NCBI GenBank assembly: GCA_029261215.1
Contig: JAJDBT010000028.1
Location: 41,270 to 105,269 of the forward strand
Source of the DNA: Nitrospirota bacterium
Lineage (GTDB): Bacteria > Nitrospirota > Nitrospiria > SBBL01 > JAADHI01
DNA length: 64,000 bases
Direction of reading: 5' to 3'
Below are positions 9,530-19,657 of the stretch, one piece after another. Below the pieces are notes generated by a model. The model saw only the letters and a list, made by a program, of their open reading frames with translations. It ran no database searches and had not been told where the DNA came from. The translations under genes and the position numbers were made by a program. Every line of letters starts with the position of its first letter. Position 1 is the stretch's first letter.

Positions 9530-10039
9530 ATGAACATACTGGTTGCGCTTGATTTTTCAGAAGCCTCTCAAAAGATAGTGCATGAGACGAAAAAACTGGG
9601 TTTGGCGTTGTCGGCAAAAGTGTGGCTGCTCCACGTTTCTGCCCCCAAGCCGGGTTTTGAGGCGTATACAGGTGGTTTTGTGGATTATGGGGCCGGTTTT
9701 GTGGACTACTACGGTCCGGATCCAAAAACACTCCGAAAGCAAATTGCCCAAAATATTCACAAAGAACACAAGGGTTTGCAAAAGGAAGCGGATCAACTTC
9801 GTGGGGATGGCATCAATACGACAGCCCTGCTTATTCAGGGAGAAGCCGTTGAGGTTATTCTTCGGGAAGCAGACAAGCTGGCCGTAGATATCATTATTGT
9901 GGGGTCTCATGGTTATGGCGCGGTGTATACGCTGTTGGCCGGAAGCGTCAGCAAGGGTGTGCTCAAAAATGCATCCTGCCCCGTACTGGTGATCCCGACG
10001 CATGAGCCCAAAGCGGCAACCCTTTCAGATCAAAAATGA
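9530..10039 (+). CDS. Universal stress protein (UspA family)
   Basis: A 169-residue cytoplasmic protein. N-terminal MNILVALDFSEAS and C-terminal DIIIVGSHGYGAVYTLLAGSVSKGVLKNASCPVLVIP form the ATP-binding Usp signature G-x2-G-x9-G-(S/T). A longer central loop (VDYGAGFVDYYGPDPKTLRK) distinguishes it from short Usp proteins. The start is ATG 9530, with GTG 9527 directly before it in frame; AAAAGGATGAT lies upstream. Its position just after a DksA-like gene suggests a shared stress or stringent-response role. Confidence 0.92.
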   Translation: MNILVALDFSEASQKIVHETKKLGLALSAKVWLLHVSAPKPGFEAYTGGFVDYGAGFVDYYGPDPKTLRKQIAQNIHKEHKGLQKEADQLRGDGINTTALLIQGEAVEVILREADKLAVDIIIVGSHGYGAVYTLLAGSVSKGVLKNASCPVLVIPTHEPKAATLSDQK

Positions 10040-10158
10040 CCTTTGCCCGGATTTTATTTTTTATGAATGGTCTGTGTCATACAATATTCCCTTGGGCCGA
10101 TGATCAGGAAGTCACTACAGAGTGATTAAACAAGTTCCTCTTATTTTTAAGGATAAAG

Positions 10159-10428
10159 ATGAAAAAAGTATTTCAATTAACCCACCCGAAAATCAAACCC
10201 GCCAGACTCGTCGAAGCGGTGAGGTGCGATGTCAAAAAGTACCTGAAAAGAGAACGCAGAAAACCTTTGCCAGAAGGAGCCGATTGTTGGGAATTTGACT
10301 GTAAGTTTGGCCAAACGGCTGAAGACGCGAAAAAAATAGACTGCTCTGAAATTGGAAAATGCCTTGATAATGCAGAAGCACAGCACCTGGAGTCTATTTA
10401 TCTGGAAATCCTGGCCAGAGCCGCTTAG
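10159..10428 (+). CDS. Small conserved protein, probably DUF6172 family
   Basis: An 89-residue basic protein. Its LTHPKIKPARLVEAVRCDVKKYLKRERRKPLPEG segment and the central WEFDCKFG match my recollection of the DUF6172 family, which has no known function. It has three cysteines and no signal peptide or membrane segment. AAGGATAAAG precedes the ATG at a good distance. It stands alone, followed by a minus-strand small gene. The family assignment rests on memory of the conserved KPARLVEAVKxEVKKYxKRERRK pattern. Confidence 0.75.
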   Translation: MKKVFQLTHPKIKPARLVEAVRCDVKKYLKRERRKPLPEGADCWEFDCKFGQTAEDAKKIDCSEIGKCLDNAEAQHLESIYLEILARAA

Positions 10429-10457
10429 ACCCATCCCGTGCTCATTTTTATGTAAAA

Positions 10458-10622
10458 TCAATCTTCTTTCTTTTGTGTCTCCGCTTCGCGTAAAACCGGG
10501 TCACCTGACTCTTCCGGGGGTGGTTTTTCCTGAGGCGTATTCGCGGTGATCATGCGGATGGCCATCACGGCGGCAAAGACGAAAATGCCGAAGATCAGGA
10601 TGTTGTCTAAAAGATGAAACAT
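10458..10622 (-). CDS. Small single-pass membrane protein, 54 residues
   Basis: A short ORF starting MFHLLDNILIFGIFVFAA. A hydrophobic N-terminal helix (residues 4-24) is followed by a charged, proline- and glutamate-rich cytoplasmic tail that ends in QKKED. AAAGGA lies 5-6 bases before the ATG, a convincing ribosome site. It starts 21 bases after the stop of the upstream hypothetical gene on the same strand, so the two are probably one transcript. The function is unknown. The shape resembles small accessory subunits or proteins that tether a complex to the membrane. Confidence 0.6.
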   Translation of the reverse strand: MFHLLDNILIFGIFVFAAVMAIRMITANTPQEKPPPEESGDPVLREAETQKKED

Positions 10623-10643
10623 GGTGTCCTTTTCTGAAAACAG

Positions 10644-11300
10644 TTATTCAGTAGAAAGGGGGGTGCGTTTGATCAAATCATCCCCAAGCAGCATGGGCTG
10701 AAAACGAATGGCTCCGGAAAAGGTTGCGGGCTGTCCTGCGAGGAATTTTCCGGCAATTTCAGGTTGATTGAGTATCCCCGACAATCGGGTATTGATCGAA
10801 AAATCAAGAATCTCCATCGTCGGAAAGGTCAGCCATGCGTGCAGCTTCAAGGAGGTTTTTCGATGGCCTTTTTCCAGACTTTCTATAACATCCTCATCTG
10901 TAAAATCAAAATAATGCTGAGGGGAAACAAATACCGACCCGATGGTATAAAAGGCTTGCGATTCAAAGACCTCTTCTGCAAGGCCTTGTAAGCTTTGATG
11001 AAGGCTGAGAGCCTGCTTCCCAATTTCTTCCAGTGCCAGATTTTTAAAAAGAGGTTTTACCGCATCCGTAAGTTGTGCCATTGCAGGAGGATGCATCAGG
11101 CAGCCCTCAAGATACTCAATCTCCGGCACCTCTAATCCACAATCTTTCGTCCGAATCAGGGCCTTGTCAAATGCCTTTTTGTAATCGTCCATCCACGTCT
11201 CCACAGAGTCAGCGGTTTTTTTACAGGGCCAGATACACATTCTGCCACAACGCCATATTTTTTTCATAAGGCTTTGGATAAAGTAGATCTTTTGTGGCAT
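10644..11300 (-). CDS. Hypothetical protein, 218 residues
   Basis: I do not recognise a family. The first 30 residues contain a Trp/Cys-rich basic stretch (KKIWRCGRMCIWPCKK) and the rest is a soluble alpha/beta mixture. ATG 11267 (MKKIWRC) is an alternative start that would remove 11 residues; neither has a strong Shine-Dalgarno sequence. The residues CGRMCIWPC could bind metal. The downstream 54-residue membrane protein is probably co-transcribed. Confidence 0.6.
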   Translation of the reverse strand: MPQKIYFIQSLMKKIWRCGRMCIWPCKKTADSVETWMDDYKKAFDKALIRTKDCGLEVPEIEYLEGCLMHPPAMAQLTDAVKPLFKNLALEEIGKQALSLHQSLQGLAEEVFESQAFYTIGSVFVSPQHYFDFTDEDVIESLEKGHRKTSLKLHAWLTFPTMEILDFSINTRLSGILNQPEIAGKFLAGQPATFSGAIRFQPMLLGDDLIKRTPLSTE

Positions 11301-11476
11301 TTTTTGACCGTCTTATTTTTCACTACCCTTTTGAAGGGCTCGTGGATTAGAATAAAAAAGGGCGTGGGTGTGTTTGTTCCAGTAAAGCAGTACTGCTTCA
11401 TGCGAAAAAATCTACGTCTTTTTGGGGTGATTCGGGGTTTTCAGGTAGGTTTCTTACAAAGAGAGGAAATCGTCCA

Positions 11477-11653
11477 ATGAAGAGTGTGGTAACTGGAGTG
11501 ATATTTATTGTTTTTGGTCTTCTCATTCTTTTTCACGGATATTATTCGGGAGATGCCGAAGCAGATCTGGGTGAAAAGAAAAAAGGCCCGGATGCAGTTG
11601 ATCTGATGATGGGTTTTTTTATGCTGGGACTGGGCGGGTATTTTATTTTTTAA
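11477..11653 (+). CDS. Small two-helix membrane protein, 58 residues
   Basis: A short ORF, MKSVVTGVIFIVFGLLILFH. One hydrophobic helix (residues 4-21), a polar loop with DAEADLGEKKKGPDA, and a second hydrophobic helix (42-58) run to the C-terminus. GAGAGGAAA lies about 9 bases upstream. No family is recognised. The hairpin topology suggests an inner-membrane protein. It is isolated between divergent and convergent neighbours, so it has its own promoter or none. Confidence 0.55.
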   Translation: MKSVVTGVIFIVFGLLILFHGYYSGDAEADLGEKKKGPDAVDLMMGFFMLGLGGYFIF

Positions 11654-11708
11654 GCCCGGAGATTCCCATTTCGCCCCTTTCCCCGGAGGTGTCCGTTTTA
11701 AACAGCCC

Positions 11709-14582
11709 TTAGGGGCTGTCCTGTTCTGACAGGGGGTCGATGCCGCGCGCCGCTTTCATCCAGGACCAAAAAGGGGAGAGCGGCGGTCGCTCTCCGTCTT
11801 TTCCTTGTTGTGCTTTTAAAAACACAGTCATCTCTTCCGCAACGAGCTGTTGTGCCTCTTTGGTTCGCCCGAGCTGGGTCAGGGTATACACCTTATAATT
11901 AAAGGCTTCCCCTTTCAAGCGGGGATCCGCTTCGGCGCGGGTCAGGGAAGTGATGGCCGGATCAAATTCACGGTTGGCAATCCGGGACATGGCGATATGA
12001 ATTTGCATCATGGGGGTTTGCTGTGTTTCAGAGTTGGCGCTTTGCACGATACGTTGATAATCCGCGTTGCTGCCCATGAGCCAAAGCGGCAGGGTTTTTA
12101 AAGAGGAACCATTTAAAACCCTGTCTAAATCTGCGATGACCGGCGCGCTCTGATCCCGAAAACCAAACCAGTGGCGATTTAAAATATCCTGAAAAGAAAA
12201 ATAGGCGAGGGAGTCCTGCCGAATCCGTTCCGGCCACAATCTTTTAATGAAAGGGCTTTTGGCAAAACGGGCTTGCGCCGCAGAAATATCCACCCATTGA
12301 TCAATCAGTTTGACCAATCCGAGCCGTGGGCCGCTTACGCCTTGAACCCGTTTTGGAAAGTTATCGACCAGGGGCGGCGCGCCGTGTGTGATTTCTTTTA
12401 AGTAGTCGGCATCCCCGATAAACAGCGGGCCAAGCTGTTCGGGGCGCTCAAATCCAAGGTCGGACAGTTCTTTTGAAACCACCGGATCTTGCCATTGCCG
12501 GATAAAGACTTCCTCCGAAACGGGGGCCTTTGCCTCGCGTGTTCCGACGATCATCAAATCAAGCCATTGCCCGTGCCACAAAGAGCAGTCCTGAAACACA
12601 TTGCAAAAGCCTTTAAGGATTGCTTTGACGCTCATGGCATCCATCGCATGCAAGGGCAGCCAATAGGTGACCATGCCTCCTTCATTGAGCCGGTCGTAGA
12701 GCAGCTGAAAATATTCCTGCGTATAGAGATTGACCACGCCCGCGATTTCAGGCGGCGGAGGCTCAGCAGTGATCAGGTCATAACGCTGGTCTGTGGTCTG
12801 AAGAAAGTAACGGCCATCTTCAATGTGCACATGAACGCGTGGATCATTTAAAGGGTTTTGGGCCGGATCGGGATAAACCGTGTCGTTCATCTCAAGAATA
12901 TCTTTGGAGATATCAACCACATCGATTTTCTGCAAGCCCTTGGAATCGGTCAAGGCCTTCGCCGTGCTGCCCACGCCGTAGGAAATCAACAAGGCCTTTT
13001 GGGGGTCGGGGTGGACGGCCAGTGGCCAGTAGACAAAGAGCTTCATATAACGTCGGGAGCGAAAATCCGTACTCGACATCGAATAGGAGTTGGTAATCAG
13101 TCGGAAGAACAGTGGCTTTTCCTGCCATTGCTCCTCCAGGTAGGTGATTGTCTCGATCAAGCCCTCACGGACTTCTTTCACTTCCCCGGTGCTATTCAAA
13201 GAAATGAGGCGTTGGCTGGGCACCAGGATATGGTGTTTTTCCATATCGCCTGTGGGGAAAATGAGCATACCGACGGCAAAGAGCGCAGCCCCGACATAGG
13301 TGGTGAAGGGGATGCGTGTTTGTTTGATCATGAGCAAGAGCCCAATAATGCCGTAAAGGGCCGCTATCAGGAAAAGCGACTTTTCTATTCCAAAAACAGG
13401 CAGAAAAAGAAAGCCGCCACTAAAAGCCCCCAGCGCAGCGCCCACGGTATTGGCGAGGGTGAGTGATCCTGTTGTGGCCGTTTCGGAAGCAAGGTGTGTG
13501 CGTAACGCGCTCCCGATGAGCGTAAAAAAGAGGCCAGACAAAAAAGAAAGCGGAAACATGAGCGGAATGCCGACATTGAGGATTTCTACCGCCTGGCTAA
13601 TCACGGCTTGCGTATAGGGTTTGACCACATTGGGAAAAAGCGCATAGGAGAGAATGCAGGTCAGGCTCATGATGAAGGCGATGCTTGCGCCTTCCTGTGA
13701 AAAACCGGGCCGCTTTTTTAAAATCTCCGATGCGCTGAATCCGCCCAGGGCAATGCCAGCCAAAATAATGGCGAGCATCAGTGAAAAAGATGCGGAAAGT
13801 CCGGAGATAAATAGCATCAAAAAACGAAACCAAACCAGCTCCAAAGCCAGAAGGCAAAAACCGGCAAGAAAGGCTGCAGATAAAAATCGCCAGAGTGCGG
13901 CGGATTGATCTTGGCTGCTTTCGAGCGGAATCGGCTGTGGTTGTTTTTGTCTTTTTGAGGTGTCGCTTTCTGTTGCGGGTTTTTCGATTCGCCAGGCAAT
14001 GGCGGCAACGATCATATTCAGTATGCCTGCAAACCAGGCGGTCGCGTGGATGCCGATGGCTTCGATCAGAACAAATTCAGTCAACACGACGCCAATGAGT
14101 GCGCCCAGGGTGTTCCAGCCATAGAGACGTCCCAAAACCCGTCCAAAAACAGGGTCTTGTGTTGAAAGCGCCTTACTGAGAAAAGGCAGGGTCAGCCCCA
14201 TGGCTGTGGAAGGAATCAGCAAAAGGAGAAAGGCAAAGAGCAGTCGCAGGGCATTTAAAATCCAGGGTTGATCAAGCAGGGATGAAAACCAGGGGGCCAG
14301 GGCTTTACCGAGCTGAGGAAACAAATACACCAAAAGAATGCCCGTCAGGCCGATTAAAAGTTCAATGATGGCGTAAAGCCGTACGGGGTTTTTACATCGT
14401 CCGCGTTCTCTTGCCGCAAGGCCATTGCCAAGCGCGAGCCCAGCCATAAAACCCGAAAGAACGAGGCTTGAGGCCCAAATGCTGTTGCCAAAGGCGAGTC
14501 CGGCCTGCCGAAACCACAAGGTTTCGAACATTAAAGCCGAGGCACCGGAGATTAGGAAAATCGTACAGAGGAGGCGTGTCAT
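11709..14582 (-). CDS. Membrane-embedded spermidine-synthase-like protein with C-terminal helical repeats
   Basis: A 957-residue protein. The N-terminal half (about residues 1-450) holds many hydrophobic helices in an MFS-like arrangement ([37 protein letters not shown]). The second part is a Rossmann aminopropyltransferase-like domain: [15 protein letters not shown], then [16 protein letters not shown] with the acidic loop, [10 protein letters not shown], and [24 protein letters not shown]. The C-terminal ~150 residues are helical and possibly TPR. Fused MFS/spermidine-synthase proteins are widespread, but their substrates are mostly unknown. The catalytic GGGDG of true spermidine synthases is replaced by SYGVGS, so a polyamine product should not be assumed. 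Confidence 0.82.
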   Translation of the reverse strand: MTRLLCTIFLISGASALMFETLWFRQAGLAFGNSIWASSLVLSGFMAGLALGNGLAARERGRCKNPVRLYAIIELLIGLTGILLVYLFPQLGKALAPWFSSLLDQPWILNALRLLFAFLLLLIPSTAMGLTLPFLSKALSTQDPVFGRVLGRLYGWNTLGALIGVVLTEFVLIEAIGIHATAWFAGILNMIVAAIAWRIEKPATESDTSKRQKQPQPIPLESSQDQSAALWRFLSAAFLAGFCLLALELVWFRFLMLFISGLSASFSLMLAIILAGIALGGFSASEILKKRPGFSQEGASIAFIMSLTCILSYALFPNVVKPYTQAVISQAVEILNVGIPLMFPLSFLSGLFFTLIGSALRTHLASETATTGSLTLANTVGAALGAFSGGFLFLPVFGIEKSLFLIAALYGIIGLLLMIKQTRIPFTTYVGAALFAVGMLIFPTGDMEKHHILVPSQRLISLNSTGEVKEVREGLIETITYLEEQWQEKPLFFRLITNSYSMSSTDFRSRRYMKLFVYWPLAVHPDPQKALLISYGVGSTAKALTDSKGLQKIDVVDISKDILEMNDTVYPDPAQNPLNDPRVHVHIEDGRYFLQTTDQRYDLITAEPPPPEIAGVVNLYTQEYFQLLYDRLNEGGMVTYWLPLHAMDAMSVKAILKGFCNVFQDCSLWHGQWLDLMIVGTREAKAPVSEEVFIRQWQDPVVSKELSDLGFERPEQLGPLFIGDADYLKEITHGAPPLVDNFPKRVQGVSGPRLGLVKLIDQWVDISAAQARFAKSPFIKRLWPERIRQDSLAYFSFQDILNRHWFGFRDQSAPVIADLDRVLNGSSLKTLPLWLMGSNADYQRIVQSANSETQQTPMMQIHIAMSRIANREFDPAITSLTRAEADPRLKGEAFNYKVYTLTQLGRTKEAQQLVAEEMTVFLKAQQGKDGERPPLSPFWSWMKAARGIDPLSEQDSP

Positions 14583-15130
14583 CAGAATGAAACGGGTTCG
14601 AGAGGAATCAAATAATAAAAAACAGCAATCATGTGCAATCCGTATCGTGAATTAAGGCTCTGCCAGGATGGTATTCGTTTCCGCAGCGGGTGAATACTAA
14701 GGGAAGCGGATCAAAATTTCAATATCGATATCAAAAAGATGGGTGGCCTTCATGATATCGCCCACGCCTGATGACCCTTATTTCGTCGTATATGCCTGTA
14801 ATATGGTAATATATGTTGTTATATGTTCCGGGTGTCGGATGCTGAGTATTGACGGGTTTTGAAACGATTTATCTAAAACAGTCTGTGGCGGTTTGTCTGA
14901 CTCTGCTTTACATGTTTGCCTTTTACAATCGGAAGTGGCTATGCTTCACGAATGTCACAAATAAAGCGGGGACACCTCTTTTTTTTATAATCTGGAATTC
15001 CTAAGATATGGCAAGCAGTTCGGTGTTTTAAAAAATGTGAAGACGGGGTGATGTTGCTCCTTGTTCTTCCTGATCGGCATGGATAAGAAAGCGGCACGTT
15101 TTTCCTGGTTTTGAAACGAAGGGGGGTGCA
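14583..15130. other. Intergenic region between divergent genes
   Basis: A 548-base gap that should hold the promoters of the membrane spermidine-synthase-like gene (leftward) and of the GGDEF-EAL gene (rightward). The 8-base direct repeat TATATGTT occurs at 14810-14817 and 14820-14827, spaced one helical turn apart, in an AT-rich patch. A plus-strand ORF of about 52 codons near 14850-15003 has no ribosome site and is not called. No RNA gene or riboswitch was recognised. Confidence 0.4.
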
Positions 15131-18100
15131 GTGGAGAACACAGGCTTATCGGAATCCGAAAGCATGAAGCTTTTAAAAACCAATGCCTTGTTGCATGCCA
15201 TCACCCGGGCGCAGGAACACTTCATTGCCCAAACTGAACCCGCAAAATTATTCAAACACCTGCTGAATGAATTTCTTGAACTCACCCAAAGTGAATATGG
15301 TTTCCTCGCACAGGTGCTTTATGACCCCGATGGTCAACCCTACCTAAAAACCCAAGCCTTTACGAATATTGCCTGGAATGAAGAGACGCAGGCCTTATAT
15401 GAAGCGAATGCGGAGACCGGTCTTGAGTTTCGAAATCTGAAGACCTTGTTTGGTGCGATCCTCACGACGGGCGAATCCGTCATCTCCAATGACCCCGCGA
15501 ATGATCCGCGCAGCGGCGGTTTGCCAGAGGGGCACCCTCCGATGAGCGCATTTTTAGGGGTTCCTGTTTTTTTTGGTGAAAAGATGATTGCTATGCTCGG
15601 TGTCGCCAATTCGGCCGCCGGATATGACGTTTCTAGCATTGAATACCTCGAACCCCTCATTAAAACCTATGCTCAAATTTTAGAAGTGTCCCGACTGAAT
15701 CAAGCCCGTGAATACTCGGAGCAGCAGCTTCGGGCAAGTGAAGCGCGGTTTAAGCAGATCGCTGAGCACGTGCAGGATGTTTTCTGGATCACCTCATATG
15801 ACAGTGCTGAATTGGTTTATGCCAGCCCGGCTTATGAACACGTTTGGGGACGCTCTCTTGAAGCCTTGTATCAAAATCCGAAAGAGTGGTTTTTGGCCGT
15901 TCATCCAGACGATATCGAACGGATAGGTCAAACGATGGAAAACATGACGACCGAACAGATATTGGAGTACCGTATTGTTCGGCCCGATCAATCCATTCGC
16001 TGGATACGAGACTGTTTTTATCCGGTTAGAGATGATTCGGGTCATTTTTATCGCCTTACGGGCATCGCGCAAGACATCACAGATCAAAAAAACGCAGAAC
16101 TGAATTTGTTACAGATTCAGAGTGAGCTTGAGGGACGCATACAGGAAAGAAGCCGGCATCTATCAGAGATGAACAGCTTGCTTCAAAGCACGTATCACAG
16201 TCTGGGGGAAGCGGTTCTGGTGGTGAACCCTGAAACCCGGGATATTATTTCTTGCAACCCGGCGGCGGAACATATCTTCGGGTATACGAAAGAAGAGCTT
16301 ATCGGCCTGAATGCGGAGGCCTTTCATGTCGATCGCGCCGCCTACCGGGCCTTTGGTTTGGAAATGTTTTCTGCCCTGGAAAAATCGGGTGTGTTTAAAA
16401 CCGAATTTGAGATGAAAAGGAAGAATGGCACCCTTTTCCCTGTGGAGAATACGATTACCGAAGTCAATGATGCATCAGGCCGTCGGATCGCGCTTGTGAA
16501 TGTCGCGCGGGATATCAGCGAAAGAAAACAGGCGGAGCAGACGATACAAACACACATGCGTCATCTGGATATGATGGACCGGGTCAGCCAGTTAAGTATG
16601 AAAACGGATCTGGATGAGATGCTGGGTCACGTTCTGGCGGAAATGTTCTCCATCTTTGAGTGTGACCGAGCATGGTTTCTTTTCCCCTGTGACCCGGAAG
16701 CGAAGACCTGTCAGGTGCCCATGGAGCGGACAGGTCCGGAATGGCCGGGCGCTTTTGAGATGAAGATTGACCTGCCTGTCACGCAAAATATCAGGGAAAT
16801 GTTTAAGGAGGCACTGGAGACAAAGGGCGTTATGTGTTATGACCCGGCGACAAAAAGACCCCTTCCGGAAACACCTGTCGATTTTTCAATACAATCCCAG
16901 ATGATCACCGCATTGCATATAAAAACAGGAACACCCTGGCTGATGGGCATTCACCATTGCGCTGAAGTCCATACGTACACAGAGGAAGAGATTCGGATTT
17001 TTTTTGATATTGCCATGCGGGTGACAGAGGGGTTGAGCACCCTTCTGGCCATTCAGGATTTAAAAAGTAGCAAGGCCCGGCTGGCTGAAGCCCAGCATAT
17101 CGCGAAGCTGGGCACTTGCCGAATGGATTTAGTGAATCATACTCAAACCTGGTCCGATGAGATTTACAGGATACTTGGGCTTGCGCCGGGTTCCTCTGCG
17201 GCATCCTACGAAACGTTTTTAGAATTTGTTCATCCGGAAGACAGGGATTATTTTATCGGAGTGCATGCGGACGTGATTGCAAATAAAAACACTGTCGATA
17301 TTATCTACCGGATTCTTCTCAAAGACGACACTGTGAAATATATCAACGAAAAATGTGAGCCTCAGATGGATCAGGATGGAAATCTCGTGTGTTTGGTGGG
17401 AACGGTTCAGGACATTAGCGAGCACGTCCGGATCAGGGAGGAACTCCAAACCTTGCAATTTTCGATGGAGCATGCGCCCGAAGCGGTTTATTTCATGACG
17501 CGGGACGCCGGGTTTTCCTATGTCAATGAGCAGGCCTGCCAATCATTGGGGTATAGCCGTAAGGAGCTCATGGCTTTAAAACTGTTGGACATTGACCCTG
17601 TCTTTCCTGAAGAAAGCTGGGAAGCATTCTGGGGGTCGCAGCAAAAAGATGCTGTGGATACAAGTCATATTGAGACCATTCATCGCCGAAAAGACGGGAC
17701 TGATTTTCCTGTAGAGGTCTGGGCAAAACATCTTTGGCTGGGAGATCGTGAGCTTCATGTGGCCTTTGTCCGGGACATTTCGGATCGAAAAAAGGCGGAC
17801 GAAGAGCTGCGGCAGTTTGCAGCGGTGGTTAAAAATACCGCAGAGGCAGTCATTGTCAGTAATGCTGAAAACAAGATCATTGCCATCAATGGAGCGTTTA
17901 CCGAGATTACCGGCTACACGGCAGAAGATGTATTGGGGCAAGATCCGAGTCTTTTAAAATCGCATAAACATGACCCCAGTTTTTATCAAACGATGTGGGC
18001 GTCGATTCACACCGCTGATCTCTGGCAGGGTGAAATATGGGATCGGCGTAAAAATGGAGAAATTTTCCCCGCCTGGCAAACCATCAGTGTTGTCCGCGAT

Positions 18101-19468
18101 ACAAATGGCCATTTGACGAATTATGTTTCTGTGTTATCTGACATTTCGACAATCAAACGGTCACAGGAAAAACTCGACTATCTGGCGCACCACGACCCAC
18201 TCACGGCATTGCCTAACCGACTTTTATTTAACGATCGACTTGAACATGCTCTGAACCGGGCTGAACGTGAAGCAAAACATGTGGCGATTTTATTTCTCGA
18301 CCTGGATCGCTTTAAAAATATTAACGATAGTCTGGGGCATCCTGTAGGAGACCTTTTATTGCAGGAAGCTGCGAAGCGAATCATCCACCTTGTTCGTAAG
18401 GAAGATACGATTGCCCGCCTGGGCGGAGATGAATTCATTATCCTGATTGATGAGGTCAATGGCGCGCAGGATGTGGCGCAATTGGCCGAAAAAATCATTG
18501 CCGCATTCAGGGAGCCATTCAGGGTCAAAGAGCATGAGCTTCATTTAACCGTGAGCGCAGGCATCAGTCTTTACCCTCAGGATGGCGAAGATGGCGATAC
18601 CCTGGTGAGAAATGCGGACGCGGCTATGTATCGAGCCAAAGAAGAAGGGCGAAACGATTACCAGTTTTACACCACCGCGCTGACCACAGCCGTATTTGAA
18701 CGCCTGACTATGGAAACCGCACTGCGCCATGCCCTGGAAAACAATGAATTTGTCCTGTATTACCAGCCTCAGTACCAGCTGGAAACGGGGCAACTCATCG
18801 GTGCGGAGGCGCTCATCCGCTGGTGTCATCCTGAAATGGGACTTGTGCTTCCGGCGCGATTTGTCCCTTTGCTGGAAGAATCCGGGCTGATCGAGCCGAT
18901 TGGCGAGTGGGTCTTGAGGACCGCATGCAGACAAATGAAGCAGTGGTCGGAGGCAGGCTTGTCGCTTCAGCATATGGCGGTGAATGTTTCCGGTCTTCAG
19001 GTTCAGCGCGGGGCTTTTGTGGATGCTGTGCGGGATGTCCTTGAGGAAACGGGACTTCAGCCGCAACAGCTTGAGCTTGAGATCACGGAAACCTATATTA
19101 TGCAGAGAACGGAGTGGGCCATCGGAATATTGGACAAACTCAAGCTGCTGGGTGTGCGCATGGCCATTGACGATTTTGGAACGGGGTATTCTTCCCTGAG
19201 TTATTTAAAGCGTCTCCCAGTCGATAAACTCAAAATTGACGGGTCCTTTGTCCGCGATATTCCTGCCGATCCAAATGACGAAGCCATTGTCCGTGCGGTG
19301 GTGGCCTTAGGTCAAGCCCTGCAATTGAAGGTCAATGCCGAGGGGATCGAAACAGATGAGCAGCGGGTCTTTTTAAAAGCCCTGGGCTGCCATGAAGGCC
19401 AGGGCTTTCTCTTTAGCAAACCTCTGCCAGCGGCAGAGTTCGAAGAACTGTTTCACCCCGAATCCTAA
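15131..19468 (+). CDS. GAF/PAS sensor diguanylate cyclase-phosphodiesterase (GGDEF-EAL)
   Basis: A 1445-residue soluble multi-sensor protein without membrane segments. It has a GAF domain (about 20-195), PAS/PAC (about 205-325), coiled coil, PAS (350-465), a second GAF (490-645), and three further PAS domains (about 660-780, 785-905 and 910-1030). GGDEF follows (about 1035-1200, active site RLGGDEFIILID intact) and then EAL (about 1210-1440). The EAL part keeps GAEALIRW, LEITETYIM, IDDFGTGYSSLSYLKRLP, KIDGSFVRDI and NAEGIET, so both c-di-GMP synthesis and hydrolysis look possible. The start is GTG 15131, with AAGGGGGG seven bases upstream. A PilZ receptor gene lies 8 kb further on. Confidence 0.95.
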   Translation: MENTGLSESESMKLLKTNALLHAITRAQEHFIAQTEPAKLFKHLLNEFLELTQSEYGFLAQVLYDPDGQPYLKTQAFTNIAWNEETQALYEANAETGLEFRNLKTLFGAILTTGESVISNDPANDPRSGGLPEGHPPMSAFLGVPVFFGEKMIAMLGVANSAAGYDVSSIEYLEPLIKTYAQILEVSRLNQAREYSEQQLRASEARFKQIAEHVQDVFWITSYDSAELVYASPAYEHVWGRSLEALYQNPKEWFLAVHPDDIERIGQTMENMTTEQILEYRIVRPDQSIRWIRDCFYPVRDDSGHFYRLTGIAQDITDQKNAELNLLQIQSELEGRIQERSRHLSEMNSLLQSTYHSLGEAVLVVNPETRDIISCNPAAEHIFGYTKEELIGLNAEAFHVDRAAYRAFGLEMFSALEKSGVFKTEFEMKRKNGTLFPVENTITEVNDASGRRIALVNVARDISERKQAEQTIQTHMRHLDMMDRVSQLSMKTDLDEMLGHVLAEMFSIFECDRAWFLFPCDPEAKTCQVPMERTGPEWPGAFEMKIDLPVTQNIREMFKEALETKGVMCYDPATKRPLPETPVDFSIQSQMITALHIKTGTPWLMGIHHCAEVHTYTEEEIRIFFDIAMRVTEGLSTLLAIQDLKSSKARLAEAQHIAKLGTCRMDLVNHTQTWSDEIYRILGLAPGSSAASYETFLEFVHPEDRDYFIGVHADVIANKNTVDIIYRILLKDDTVKYINEKCEPQMDQDGNLVCLVGTVQDISEHVRIREELQTLQFSMEHAPEAVYFMTRDAGFSYVNEQACQSLGYSRKELMALKLLDIDPVFPEESWEAFWGSQQKDAVDTSHIETIHRRKDGTDFPVEVWAKHLWLGDRELHVAFVRDISDRKKADEELRQFAAVVKNTAEAVIVSNAENKIIAINGAFTEITGYTAEDVLGQDPSLLKSHKHDPSFYQTMWASIHTADLWQGEIWDRRKNGEIFPAWQTISVVRDTNGHLTNYVSVLSDISTIKRSQEKLDYLAHHDPLTALPNRLLFNDRLEHALNRAEREAKHVAILFLDLDRFKNINDSLGHPVGDLLLQEAAKRIIHLVRKEDTIARLGGDEFIILIDEVNGAQDVAQLAEKIIAAFREPFRVKEHELHLTVSAGISLYPQDGEDGDTLVRNADAAMYRAKEEGRNDYQFYTTALTTAVFERLTMETALRHALENNEFVLYYQPQYQLETGQLIGAEALIRWCHPEMGLVLPARFVPLLEESGLIEPIGEWVLRTACRQMKQWSEAGLSLQHMAVNVSGLQVQRGAFVDAVRDVLEETGLQPQQLELEITETYIMQRTEWAIGILDKLKLLGVRMAIDDFGTGYSSLSYLKRLPVDKLKIDGSFVRDIPADPNDEAIVRAVVALGQALQLKVNAEGIETDEQRVFLKALGCHEGQGFLFSKPLPAAEFEELFHPES

Positions 19469-19556
19469 ACAGTCTCTTGAGACAAGTCACACTTATTTTT
19501 ACCCTTCAAGGTACACATCTCTCAATCCTTATCGACCGTATCGGTTTTGATGACCG

Positions 19557-19605
19557 GTAGGGGCGGGTTTGTTTGTATTAGGGCGGGTTTGAAACCCGCC
19601 CCTAC
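19557..19605. repeat. Nested inverted repeat (GTAGGGGCGGGTTT-type)
   Basis: GTAGGGGCGGGTTT at 19557-19570 pairs perfectly with AAACCCGCCCCTAC at 19592-19605. A second copy of GGGCGGGTTT (19581-19590) can pair with the same right arm. Two mutually exclusive hairpins are therefore possible. It lies between two convergent gene ends and may act as a bidirectional terminator or be a dispersed REP-like repeat. The arms look like intergenic repeats seen in many genomes; copy number here is unknown. Confidence 0.75.
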
Positions 19606-19657
19606 AAGCGAAGGACTACACCCTTGTGAAGAATGCTTAAGCTGAATCGACCGGCAC

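Noticed and set aside
11274..11480. 68-codon plus-strand frame
   Set aside because: Poor start, no ribosome site, and it overlaps both the opposite gene start and the start of the better-supported 58-residue protein.
12858..13466. Long antisense frames opposite the spermidine-synthase-like gene
   Set aside because: Shadow of the GC-rich coding strand; the minus-strand protein has clear domains. The same holds for long antisense frames in the Nfn-like and eCIS genes.
14849..15005. Small plus-strand ORF (about 52 codons) in the divergent gap
   Set aside because: TTG start without ribosome site and no protein-like features beyond one hydrophobic stretch.
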